The notes beneath the pieces were generated by a model, which was not told the origin of the DNA, made no database searches, and was given only the letters and a program-made list of their open reading frames with translations. Shown here in pieces: positions 32,699-40,337 of a DNA stretch of 64,000 nucleotides. The DNA lies in contig NZ_BDDE01000010.1 of the NCBI RefSeq assembly GCF_008327685.1, positions 868,001 to 932,000 of the forward strand. Direction: 5' to 3'. The translations under genes and the position numbers were made by a program. Source of the stretch: Actinomadura sp. K4S16. Lineage in GTDB: Bacteria > Actinomycetota > Actinomycetes > Streptosporangiales > Streptosporangiaceae. Position 1 is the stretch's first letter. Every line of letters begins with the position of its first letter.

Positions 32699-33949
32699 TT
32701 GCGGGGACCGGGCGACCAGCGCCGCCGGGGCGGCCGCGGGGCACAGGCGGCGGCCGGCGCCGTCGAGGCCAGGGAGGCGGCCGCGTCCGCCTTCTACGAC
32801 ATGGACCAGGCGCAGAAGTACATCGACGGCCGGGTCACCGTGTTCGAGGACCTGGACGCCAGGGCCGCCGAGCCCGCCCGCCGGGAGTTCACCCGGCTCT
32901 CCGAGGCCGCCGACGCCGCCTCGGTCGCCTACATCTCCGTCCTGGACGCCCACGATCTCGATGACCGGGACCGGTCACCGGCCGAGTACGACGCCGCGCG
33001 GCGCGCGTTCGTCGCGTCCACCGAGCGGCTGCAGAAGATCACCCACGATCTGAACGGCTTCGCCGAGCGCCTCGCCCCGCAGATGGCCCGGCTGGAGTCC
33101 GCGCTCGACCAGCTCCCGCCCCGGCTCACCGCCGCCCGCGACGCCGTCGCCGCCGCCGACGCGGCCGTGGCCGCGGCGAAGGCCGCCGGGATGGACGCCT
33201 CCGATCCGGAGGCGGAGCTGGGGCGCGCCAAGCAGGTCCTCGCGCAGCTCGGCTCGCAGGGGCTCGGCGGGCTCGGCCTCGACGGCGCCATCCGCAAGGC
33301 CGAGGAGGTCCGCGGCATCGCCGAGCGGGCGCGGGAGGCGGCCGCGGAGCTGCCCCTGCTGGCGCAGAAGGTCCGCAACTCGCTCGCCTCCGTCCGGACG
33401 CGGGCGGACGCCGTCGCGAACCGCGTGGGGCCCGTCCAGGAGGCGATGCGCGTCCTGGTGCGCGGCTACTCGCAGGCGTGCTGGCAGGACCTCAGGGGCG
33501 CCCCCGAGTCGATCGAGGCGGCCGTCACCCGGGCCCGCGAGCGGCTGAACGAGGCGTCCGCGCACGCGAACCGCACCGAGTGGAAGCAGGCGCAGCAGTC
33601 GCTCACCGCCGCGCGCACCGAGCTGAACGCCGCCGACCGCCGCGCCGGGCAGGTCACCGGGCGGGTGGAGGAGCTGAGGGCGGTCGCCGAGGATCCGGCG
33701 AAGCCCGCCGAGAGCGTCCGGTTCGCGGTGCGCGACGCCCAGCGGCTCGCCATGGCGCAGCCCGGCGGCCCCCCGCCCCAGCACGCCCGCGTGCTCGACT
33801 CGCTCGTCGATCGGCTGGAGAGGGCGCCGCAGCGGCTCACCGGCGCCCATCCCGACTACTGGGCCTACCTCCAGGAGCTGGAGTCGATCAAGACGGCCGC
33901 CGGCGACGTCGTCACGCGGATCCGCTCGGAGCGAGCCCAGCAGCGCTAG
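32699..33949 (+). CDS. Coiled-coil protein divergent from terD
   Basis: 416 aa from a TTG at 32699 with GGGAGG 5 nt upstream. Almost wholly helical and rich in A/R/E, with long heptad stretches (RLEERLQKITHDLNGFAE-like region about 75-130; GAIRKAEEVRGIAERAREAAAELP about 190-225; ARTELNAADRRAGQVTGRVEELRAVAED about 300-330). No membrane segment or enzymatic motif is visible. Placement next to Ter genes suggests a structural or scaffolding partner; this is inference. Confidence 0.8.
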   Translation: MRGPGDQRRRGGRGAQAAAGAVEAREAAASAFYDMDQAQKYIDGRVTVFEDLDARAAEPARREFTRLSEAADAASVAYISVLDAHDLDDRDRSPAEYDAARRAFVASTERLQKITHDLNGFAERLAPQMARLESALDQLPPRLTAARDAVAAADAAVAAAKAAGMDASDPEAELGRAKQVLAQLGSQGLGGLGLDGAIRKAEEVRGIAERAREAAAELPLLAQKVRNSLASVRTRADAVANRVGPVQEAMRVLVRGYSQACWQDLRGAPESIEAAVTRARERLNEASAHANRTEWKQAQQSLTAARTELNAADRRAGQVTGRVEELRAVAEDPAKPAESVRFAVRDAQRLAMAQPGGPPPQHARVLDSLVDRLERAPQRLTGAHPDYWAYLQELESIKTAAGDVVTRIRSERAQQR

Positions 33950-34183
33950 GCAGTGTTAACACAGTCCCGGCCCACTTCGCTCGCCTGGCGGCTCGCTACG
34001 TGACCGTGCCTGGGCGAACGCGGCATCGCTTCGCGATCTGCCCGGTTCCGCTCGCCTCCGGCTTCGCTCCACCGGCCAGGTCACGCGTTCGCGCGCGTGG
34101 CCAAGGCCACTTCGAGGCAGGCCCTAGCCGCGAGGCAGCCTGCCGGGCCGCCGGCCGGCGGTCCGGCAGGTAGCGGGCGTGCC
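33950..34183. other. Structured non-coding segment between convergent genes
   Basis: It holds the palindrome GTGTTAACAC (33953-33962), a hairpin ATCGC-TTC-GCGAT (34025-34037), distant arms CGTGACC (33999-34005) and GGTCACG (34079-34085), and a 28-bp near-perfect palindrome at 34141-34168 (only one mismatched pair). The latter can serve as a shared terminator for both convergent genes. Confidence 0.6.
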
Positions 34184-34996
34184 TCAGCGCGAGGGCGCGG
34201 CGCGGGCGGCGTCCGGTGTCGCGAGCTCGTCCCCCGTGAAGGAGTAGGGGGGCCACGGACCGAGGAAGCGCACGCGGACGGCGGGATGGCTCTCCTGGAG
34301 GTCGGAGAGGATGAGCCCCACGTTGTCGACCTCGTCGTCGTGCACCAGCAGGGCAAGCGAGAGCACTTCAGTCTCCTCGGGACGGCGCGCCGCGGCCCGG
34401 CGGTCGGCCAGGTCCTCGGCGACGGCGCCGAGCCGCCGCCGGGCGTCGGCGTGCAGCTCGTCGGCGAAGGACTCGGCCGCGGCCCTGCGCTTGGCCTCCA
34501 GCTGCTTGCCGAGCAGTCGGCGCAGGCCCGGCGAGCTGTCGCGCATGCGCTCCTCGATCTCCTGCACGGAGGCGTCGCCGGTCGGCACGGCCGCGGACTC
34601 CAGCGCGATCTCCACACGGTACTCGGCGCGCCCGCGCAGCCGGTCGAGGCGGGCGCGCAGGTCGTCGCGGTTCTGCCGCAGCCAGGCGCGCAGCCGGCTC
34701 GCGGCGTCGCCGTCCGGGCCGGGGGCGACCAGCACGTTGAAGGTCATCGGGAGCACGCCGCCCGCCGCGCGCCGCATGCCCTCCAGGGCGTCGTCGTGGG
34801 CGCGGATCCAGCGGCGGACCTCGTCGTCCGGACCCTGGTAGGGCTGCGTCGGGGCCTCGTGGACGAGGGCCGCCAGCCCGCAGTCCTCGGCGCGGACCAG
34901 CCGCAGCGGCGCGCCGTCGATGCCCTCCCCCGGCGGCTCGGCGCCCTCCGGAGGATCGGCGACCAGCCCGTACACGTACAGCGCTTCGCCGGTCAC
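34184..34996 (-). CDS. GvpL/GvpF-family gas vesicle protein
   Basis: 270 aa. Typical GvpL/F layout: N-terminal ALYVYGLVAD (residues 5-14) and GIDGAPLRLVRAEDCGLAALVHEAP, then RAHDDALEGMRRAAGGVLPMTFNVL, and the C-terminal LSLALLVHDDEVDNVGLILSDLQESHPAVRVRFLGPWPPYSF ending the fold. Known family members bind GvpA and help assemble the vesicle wall. Overlaps gvpK by 4 nt; last gene of this four-gene operon. Confidence 0.92.
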   Translation of the reverse strand: MTGEALYVYGLVADPPEGAEPPGEGIDGAPLRLVRAEDCGLAALVHEAPTQPYQGPDDEVRRWIRAHDDALEGMRRAAGGVLPMTFNVLVAPGPDGDAASRLRAWLRQNRDDLRARLDRLRGRAEYRVEIALESAAVPTGDASVQEIEERMRDSSPGLRRLLGKQLEAKRRAAAESFADELHADARRRLGAVAEDLADRRAAARRPEETEVLSLALLVHDDEVDNVGLILSDLQESHPAVRVRFLGPWPPYSFTGDELATPDAARAAPSR

Positions 34997-35322
34997 CGCC
35001 GCTCGCTCCCGCCTTCGATCTCCTCGGCCCAGCGCCGGGGGTTGGCCAGCCGGTCGACCACCTCGTCCACGACCTCGTCCAGGCCGCGGTGCAGGTCCGC
35101 CACCGAGGCGGTGATGCCGTGGTCGGCCTTGATCTCCTCCATGGCCTCGTCCAGCTCCAGCAGGGCGTCGCCCAGCCGGTTCAGCTCCTCGGTGGTGAGG
35201 TCGCCGCCCTCCATCCGGCGCACGGCCTGCCGCTCCAGCGCCTCCTGGATCACCTCGACCAGGGTGACGACGAGCGTGAGCACGCCGTTCTTCAGGCTGT
35301 TCTCGTCAACGGTGATGGCCAT
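34993..35322 (-). CDS. gvpK: Gas vesicle protein GvpK
   Basis: 109 aa starting at ATG 35322. Matches GvpK: NGVLTLVVTLVEVIQEALERQAVRRMEGGDLTTEELNRLGDALLELDEAMEEI. GvpK is an accessory assembly protein found only with gas vesicle gene sets. Its start lies inside the end of the preceding GvpA-PH gene (17-bp overlap) and its end overlaps gvpL/F, so all are co-translated. Confidence 0.93.
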   Translation of the reverse strand: MAITVDENSLKNGVLTLVVTLVEVIQEALERQAVRRMEGGDLTTEELNRLGDALLELDEAMEEIKADHGITASVADLHRGLDEVVDEVVDRLANPRRWAEEIEGGSERR

Positions 35323-36292
35323 GGGCCTCCTTCCGGTCAGGGCCGGCGCCGGCGGCCGGGGCGTTCGGTGCCAGGGCCCGCATCCAGCGCGGCGCCTCCT
35401 CGGTGGCCAGCACGATCCTCTCCCCCGGCGCTTCCACGACCAGGCGGTCCAGGCCGCCCGACGGCGTGGAGCCGGGTTCGAGCCGCACGTCGCTGATCCG
35501 GCCGATGTCAAGGACGACGGCCGGACGCCCGTCGGTCGGCGCCTTCCAGGTCAGGCGGCCGTTCTCCAGGCGGGCCCGGCCGCCGCGCCACACGGCGCCG
35601 TCCCGGCGCGGTTCGTGGTACCAGACATGGCCCTCGCACTCGGGGGCGTCGTCGTCCGCGACGAGGGGCCGGGGCTCGCGCGACCGGACGTGCGGGGCGA
35701 TCCGGCGCAGGCTCTCGTCGAACTCCCCGGGGTTCGCGGCCGACAGCAGGGCGCCGCCCCCGCCGGCCAGCTCCACGCGCACCCGCAGCCGCTCCTCGCC
35801 TCCGACCGTCCGCTCGCTCTGCAGGCGGGTGGCGGCCACGTCCTCCAGCCGGGCCTCCCAGAGCGCCTCGCGCGGCTCGCGCCGGTAGACCAGGATGCGC
35901 CGGTCGGTGAGGAAGAGGGTGCCGGGCCGCCAGACGTGGGACAGGCCGGTGTCGTCATAGTGGCCGCCGAACGACCGGATCACCACCCGCTCACCCTCCT
36001 CCAGCTCGGGCGTCGCCGCGGTGGCGCGCTCGGCCCAGGCGCGCGTGTCGGCGTCCCACTGCCGCAGCAGCCCGTACTCCAGCATGGTCTCCATGCCGGC
36101 GATGGCCGCGCGCAGGTTGACCCCGATCAGCGGGATGTCGGCGACCGCGATGATGAGGTCCAGATGCAGCACCGCGCCCTTGTTCAGCACGACCTCCAGC
36201 AGGTCGTCCAAGGTGACCTGGGGGTCGCGGGTGGGGCGCAGCGGCGCGGACGGCGCCGTCATCGGAGATCCGGTGCGCATCTCAGCCGGCAT
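35306..36292 (-). CDS. GvpA/J-family domain fused to two PH/GRAM-like modules
   Basis: 328 aa. Residues about 25-80 (QVTLDDLLEVVLNKGAVLHLDLIIAVADIPLIGVNLRAAIAGMETMLEYGLL) match the GvpA/J/S wall-protein fold. A beta-rich region follows at about 98-170 with the pattern GTLFLTDRRILVYRREP...EDVAATRL, and another at about 230-310 (GRARLENGRLTWKAP...ISDVRLEP...ERIVLATEEAPRWMRAL); both look like PH/GRAM domains, which often bind lipids or peptides. Ordinary GvpA and GvpJ are only about 70-150 aa. The fusion suggests a link to membranes or regulation. It overlaps the upstream GvpA-zinc-ribbon gene by 11 bp. Confidence 0.85.
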   Translation of the reverse strand: MPAEMRTGSPMTAPSAPLRPTRDPQVTLDDLLEVVLNKGAVLHLDLIIAVADIPLIGVNLRAAIAGMETMLEYGLLRQWDADTRAWAERATAATPELEEGERVVIRSFGGHYDDTGLSHVWRPGTLFLTDRRILVYRREPREALWEARLEDVAATRLQSERTVGGEERLRVRVELAGGGGALLSAANPGEFDESLRRIAPHVRSREPRPLVADDDAPECEGHVWYHEPRRDGAVWRGGRARLENGRLTWKAPTDGRPAVVLDIGRISDVRLEPGSTPSGGLDRLVVEAPGERIVLATEEAPRWMRALAPNAPAAGAGPDRKEAHGHHR

Positions 36293-36824
36293 CGCCGTCC
36301 TGTGACGCGCCGTCCGCGTCGCCCGCGCCGTCCGCGCGGGCGGCCTCGGTCAGCGACCTGGCGCTGCGCCAGCCGCACCACGGGCAGTACTCCTCCAGCA
36401 GCTGCTTGGTGGGAGACCGCTTGCCGCACTCGGGGCAGGTCTCCTTCGGGTCCTCGGTCTCCTTCCAGGCGGCCGTCTCCAGGTTCGTCCCCGAGGGGAA
36501 CTCCAGGCCGTAGCGCGCCGCGGTCTCGAAGGAGGCCAGCGCCGCCCGCAGCCGGATCCCGAGCAGCTCCACGCCGGCGACCGACACCATGATGTCGGCA
36601 TTGATCACCAGCCCCTTGTCCAGCAGGACCTCCACCACGTGGGCCAGGCCGCCCTCGCCGCCGCGCTGCGGCTCCATAGGGCGCCGCGTGCCGATCGGGC
36701 GCCCGCTCAGGTCCCGTGCGGACACGGTCGAGGCGGGGCGCGCGCGTTCGATCGAGGTGGGGCGGACCACCTCGTCGCTCCGGCCCGACCGCCGCGTTCC
36801 CGCCGGCTGCCTCTCTTCGTCCAT
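36282..36824 (-). CDS. GvpA-family protein with C-terminal zinc ribbon
   Basis: 180 aa from ATG 36824 with GAGGA 5 nt upstream. An Arg/Ser-rich disordered N-terminus (1-55) precedes a GvpA-like core at 58-108 (LAHVVEVLLDKGLVINADIMVSVAGVELLGIRLRAALASFETAARYGLEF), which is close to the classic DKGxVI...VSxVGIEL pattern. Cysteines CPEC and CPWC (130-133, 147-150) form a zinc-ribbon pair not found in standard GvpA. It is the first gene of the Gvp-like operon. Whether it forms a vesicle wall is unknown. Confidence 0.85.
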   Translation of the reverse strand: MDEERQPAGTRRSGRSDEVVRPTSIERARPASTVSARDLSGRPIGTRRPMEPQRGGEGGLAHVVEVLLDKGLVINADIMVSVAGVELLGIRLRAALASFETAARYGLEFPSGTNLETAAWKETEDPKETCPECGKRSPTKQLLEEYCPWCGWRSARSLTEAARADGAGDADGASQDGDAG

Positions 36825-37101
36825 CACGTCCTCGTCCGGTTTGCGGTGCGCACTCGTCGCACGCGGAAGTCCCACGCCGACATGAATACATGCCCTTTTA
36901 TCCACTGATTAGCGGATCAACCCACCAGAACTCGGTGGCCGCGATCCAGCGCATGGCCGTATCCGGAAACGAAGCCGTGGGTCATCGGACGCTCACCGCT
37001 CGGGAACGGCGGCCCCGCCGGACGCGGGGCACCGGAACGGCCTGCTGCGTTCCGCGGCGCCGGCCGGGGCGTCCCGGCCGGCGGCGCGCGCTCGTCAGGC
37101 C
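36825..37101. other. Intergenic region carrying the probable Gvp-like operon promoter
   Basis: No gene seen. The AT-rich stretch around 36885-36920 (minus strand GGATAAAAGGGCATGTATTCATG) is the only promoter-like sequence before the Gvp-like operon. The rest, up to the efeB stop, is GC-rich and featureless. Confidence 0.45.
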
Positions 37102-38349
37102 CTACTTGCCGAAGAGGGTGTCGCCCCAGTAGCCGCCCTTGCGCACACCCGGCGGGCACGCGTAGACGCCCGACCCCACGTGCTGGATGTACTCGTTCAG
37201 CGCGTCGGTGGCCAAGGAGTTCTGGACGCGGATGAAGCCCGTCCGCGGGTCGCGCTGGAACGCGATGAAGAACAGGCCCGCGTCCAGCCGCCCGAGTCCG
37301 TCCGACCCGTCGGTGAACGAGTAGCCGCGCCGCAGGATGCGCGTCCCCTGGTTGGAGTCGGGATGCGCGAGCCGGACGTGCGCGTCCGGCTTCATGCGGG
37401 CGAGGTCGGGCTTGTCGCGCTCCTTCTTCAGCCCGGCGGGCGCCCCCTCGCCCTTGTCCCGCCCGAAGATGTCCTCCTGCTCGCGCAGCGACGTGCGGTC
37501 CCAGGTCTCGATGTGCATCCGGATGCGGCGGGCGACGAGGTAGCAGCCGCCCGCCATCCAGTCGGAGCCGTCGCTCCCGGTCGCCCACACGTGCCGGTCG
37601 AGAAGGTCGCCCTGGGTCCCGGCGATGTTCTCGGTGCCGTCCTTGAAGCCGAACAGGTTGCGCGGGGTCTGCGCGTCCGGCGTCGTCGAGGACGTCTTGC
37701 CGAACCCGAGCTGGGACCAGCGGATCGCGGCCACCCCGAACCCGATGCGGGCCAGGTTGCGGACGGCGTGCACCGCCACCTGCGGGTCGTCGGCGCAGGC
37801 CTGCACGGCGATGTCGCCGCCGCTGCGGTTCGGGTCGAGGTTGTCGCCGGGGAAGTGCGGCAGGTCGACGAGGGCGGCGGGGCGGCGCGCCCTGATGCCG
37901 AAGCGGTCCTTGCCGTCCTTCTCGAACAGCGAGGGGCCGAAGCCGATCGTCAGCGTGAGCCGGGACGGCGGCAGCCCGAGCGCCTCGCCGGTGTCGTCGG
38001 GCGGCGCGACCGCGGGGCCGCCGACCGCGCCGTCGCCGACCGGCCTGCCCGCGGTCATGGCGGCGGCCGCGGCCGTCCACTCCTTCAGCATCCGCACGAG
38101 CCGGTCGCGGTCGCCCGTCGTCACGTCGAACGCCGCGAAGTGCAGCCGGTCCTGCACGGGGGTGGCGATGCCCGCCTGGTGCGCGCCGTGGAACGGGATC
38201 GCGGCGGCCGCGCGGTCGTCCTCCTGCGCGGCGGCGACCCGGTCGACGCCGGCCCCCGCGGCGGCCCCGGCGAGCAGGCTCGCACCCGAGAACCCGAGCA
38301 TCCGCCGCCGGGACATGCCCGGCCGCTCCTGCGTCCCCTCGCCCGTCAT
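37102..38349 (-). CDS. efeB: EfeB: Tat-exported DyP-type peroxidase/deferrochelatase
   Basis: 415 aa with a twin-arginine signal (SRRRMLGFSGASLLAGAAAGAG, residues about 13-34). DyP hallmarks: NLFGFKDGTENIAGTQGDLL (GxxDG, about 215-235) and the proximal haem-ligand region ARRIRMHIETWDRTSLREQEDIFGRD (about 260-285), then HVRLAHPDSNQGTRILRRGYSFTDG and FIAFQRDPRTGFIRVQNSL. EfeB is described as freeing iron from haem or oxidising Fe(II) for EfeU. It follows efeO by 36 bp and should share its iron-regulated promoter. Confidence 0.93.
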   Translation of the reverse strand: MTGEGTQERPGMSRRRMLGFSGASLLAGAAAGAGVDRVAAAQEDDRAAAAIPFHGAHQAGIATPVQDRLHFAAFDVTTGDRDRLVRMLKEWTAAAAAMTAGRPVGDGAVGGPAVAPPDDTGEALGLPPSRLTLTIGFGPSLFEKDGKDRFGIRARRPAALVDLPHFPGDNLDPNRSGGDIAVQACADDPQVAVHAVRNLARIGFGVAAIRWSQLGFGKTSSTTPDAQTPRNLFGFKDGTENIAGTQGDLLDRHVWATGSDGSDWMAGGCYLVARRIRMHIETWDRTSLREQEDIFGRDKGEGAPAGLKKERDKPDLARMKPDAHVRLAHPDSNQGTRILRRGYSFTDGSDGLGRLDAGLFFIAFQRDPRTGFIRVQNSLATDALNEYIQHVGSGVYACPPGVRKGGYWGDTLFGK

Positions 38350-38385
38350 GGCGCCACGGCTCCTCTCGTCCCGCTCACTTCCGGA

Positions 38386-39519
38386 TCACTTCGCGACGGC
38401 CGCGGCGAGCCTGGACAGGGGCTCGCCCAGCGCGTTCACCGCGTCGGCCAGCTCCTTGCGCTCGTCCTCGCCGACCTTGTCGTAGGAGACGTAGCCGTCG
38501 CCCTTCTCGTGCTTCTTCAGCAGCGCCTCGACGGCGGCGAAGTTGTCGTCGAGGTCCTTCGCGAGCTGCGCGTCCCGCTCCTGGACGACCGGCTTGAGCA
38601 GCTCGTGGATCTTCTTGGCGCCGTCCACGTTGGCCTTGAAGTCGACGAGGTCGGTGTGGCTGAACGCCTCCTCCTCGCCGGTGACCTTGCCGGTGGCGAC
38701 CTCGTCCAGCAGCTCCTTGGCGCCGCCCGCCATGTCGTTGACCGGGTCGAGGGTGAGGCCGGGCAGCCGCGACTTCAGCGTGTCGAGGTCCTTCAGGAGC
38801 TGGTCGCCGTACTTCTCCTTGCCCTTGACGGAGCCGTCCTTCCAGAGGGCCTTCTCCAGCAGGTGCCAGCCGGACCAGTCCTTCTTCTCCTCCGGCTTGA
38901 GGTCGGCCTCGCGCGCGTCGACCTTGGGGTCGAGGTCGCCGAACTTCTCGGCGACGGGCTCGATCGTCTCCCAGCCGACGCGGGACGGCGCGTACAGCTC
39001 CTTGGCCTTCTCGACGTCGCCGGCCTTCACCGCGTCCACGAACTTCCTGGTCTTGGCGATCGTGTCGTCGGTCTGGGCGATGACGAAGGCCTTGTAGTCG
39101 GCCGCGGCCTTGTCGAGGCGCGCGTCCGCCCCGCCCGCGGACCCGCCGGTGACCGTGACCTCCTCGGACGGGCCCTTGCCGGTCTGCCCGGCGCTGCAGA
39201 GCAGCTTGTACCGGCCGGCGGGCAGGTTCACGACGAAGTCGACGGTGGTGCCGGGGCCGATGTTCTCCCGCTCGGCGAGGATCTTGCCGTCCGGCTTGAG
39301 CACCTCGAACTCGTTGACCTTCGAGCCCTTGTTGGCGACCTTGAAGGTGGTCCGGCCCGCGGGGAGGTCGGTCTTGGCGACCTCGCAGGTGTCGTCGGTG
39401 GCCGTCACGGGGACGGCGCCCGACGCGCCCGCCTCGTCCCCGTCACCGCCGCACGCCGTCAGAAGGGACATCGACACCGCGGCGGCGCCGGCGAGCGCGA
39501 GGACGGACACAGGACGCAT
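38386..39519 (-). CDS. efeO: EfeO: iron-uptake lipoprotein (cupredoxin + M75 domain)
   Basis: 377 aa. Lipoprotein signal ends LLTACGG (Cys about 23). Residues about 35-125 form a cupredoxin-like domain (EVAKTDLPAGRTTFKVANKGSKVNEFEVL...AGRYKLLCSAG). The rest is an M75/imelysin-type helical domain with the HxxE motif in WSGWHLLEKALWKDGS (about 215-230), the proposed iron site. It probably presents Fe(II) or Fe(III) at the cell surface. It has an iron box 31 bp upstream, is followed by efeB, and has no efeU permease beside it. Confidence 0.93.
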   Translation of the reverse strand: MRPVSVLALAGAAAVSMSLLTACGGDGDEAGASGAVPVTATDDTCEVAKTDLPAGRTTFKVANKGSKVNEFEVLKPDGKILAERENIGPGTTVDFVVNLPAGRYKLLCSAGQTGKGPSEEVTVTGGSAGGADARLDKAAADYKAFVIAQTDDTIAKTRKFVDAVKAGDVEKAKELYAPSRVGWETIEPVAEKFGDLDPKVDAREADLKPEEKKDWSGWHLLEKALWKDGSVKGKEKYGDQLLKDLDTLKSRLPGLTLDPVNDMAGGAKELLDEVATGKVTGEEEAFSHTDLVDFKANVDGAKKIHELLKPVVQERDAQLAKDLDDNFAAVEALLKKHEKGDGYVSYDKVGEDERKELADAVNALGEPLSRLAAAVAK

Positions 39520-39549
39520 CAGGCTCTCCAGAAGACGTGCAACACATGG

Positions 39550-39579
39550 TTAGGCTTTCCTAAGTTAGCGAAAGCTAAC
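39550..39579. promoter_or_regulatory. Double iron-box-like palindromes upstream of efeO
   Basis: Two adjacent inverted repeats, TTAGG-CTTT-CCTAA (39550-39563) and GTTAGC-GAAA-GCTAAC (39564-39579). Reading across them gives overlapping 19-bp windows that share about 13 of 19 bases with the DtxR/IdeR consensus. They end 31 bp before the efeO ATG, so iron-dependent repression is likely. Confidence 0.8.
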
Positions 39580-39687
39580 CTCAGCACGTCAAGGGGGCCG
39601 GGAGACAGTGAGTCATCCCACGCCGTTCGACCTGGTGCGACCTCCCCGCGATCTCGGTGCGATGTCGGTGCGGATCCGGTCGCGGCC

Positions 39688-40155
39688 TTAGCGCGGGCGG
39701 TCGTGGAGGCCCATCGTGAGGTTGCGCGCGGCCATCGGCGGGCCGCCGGCCTGCGGGTCGCCGTAGGGAGGCAGATGCCCCGGGTGCTGCTGCGGCTGCT
39801 GCTGGTACTGGGGCGCCTGCTCGCGCTGCTGCGCGGCCGGCTCCGCCCAGACGGCCGTCCCGTACGCGCACACCTCGATGCCGCCGCCCAGCACGGCGGT
39901 GTCGAACCGCATGCCGACCACCGTGTTGGCGCCCTTGCGGCGGGCCTCCTCGCCGAGCCGGTCCACCGCCTCCCGGCGCGCCGCGGCCAGACTGGCGCCC
40001 GGCTGCTCCCCCGTCACGCGGAACGTCGCGCTGCTCCCGCCCTGTCCGGGCTGGTGGACCCCGCCCTGATCGGCTTGGACGGCCGTCCCCAGGACCTCTC
40101 CGAGCACGCTCCTGATCTCGTACCCGGCCACGCCATCAGTCGTCACGATCAGCAT
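39688..40155 (-). CDS. YbjQ/UPF0145-like protein
   Basis: 155 aa from ATG 40155 (a GTG at 40164 is also possible). The core MLIVTTDGVAGYEIRSVLGEVLGTAVQ and GEEARRKGANTVVGMRFDTAVLGGGIEVCAYGTAVW is the DUF74/YbjQ fold, which forms ring-shaped oligomers. It has a proline/glutamine-rich tail (QYQQQPQQHPGHLPPYGDPQ, about 115-140). Sometimes annotated heavy-metal-binding; no direct metal motif is visible. Confidence 0.85.
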   Translation of the reverse strand: MLIVTTDGVAGYEIRSVLGEVLGTAVQADQGGVHQPGQGGSSATFRVTGEQPGASLAAARREAVDRLGEEARRKGANTVVGMRFDTAVLGGGIEVCAYGTAVWAEPAAQQREQAPQYQQQPQQHPGHLPPYGDPQAGGPPMAARNLTMGLHDRPR

Positions 40156-40270
40156 GGTCACCACGGTAGGACACTGTCCGGACGAAATGCGACGTGAAGC
40201 CGGTTTTCACGCACCGCGCCGCACCGCATGACACCGCACCACCGGCGCCCGGCGGCACGGGCCGGGCATG

Positions 40271-40308
40271 CGGCCGTCCTCCCGGCGGACAGGCCGGGAG
40301 GACGGCCG
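40271..40308. terminator. Strong hairpin terminator downstream of rpoD
   Basis: Perfect 16-bp stem CGGCCGTCCTCCCGGC (40271-40286) / GCCGGGAGGACGGCCG (40293-40308) with a 6-nt loop, about 30 bp past the rpoD stop on the minus strand. No T-run, as is common in GC-rich actinobacteria. Confidence 0.75.
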
Positions 40309-40337
40309 GCGCTCCGTCGCCCTCGCGGGCCGGCGCC

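Noticed and set aside
23471-33949. Secondary-metabolite biosynthetic cluster
   Set aside because: No PKS, NRPS, RiPP or terpene core enzyme; the enzymes present belong to the Ter-associated set.
34184-36824. Ordinary flotation gas vesicle cluster
   Set aside because: GvpN, GvpO, GvpG and a plain short GvpA are missing, and both GvpA-family proteins carry extra domains.
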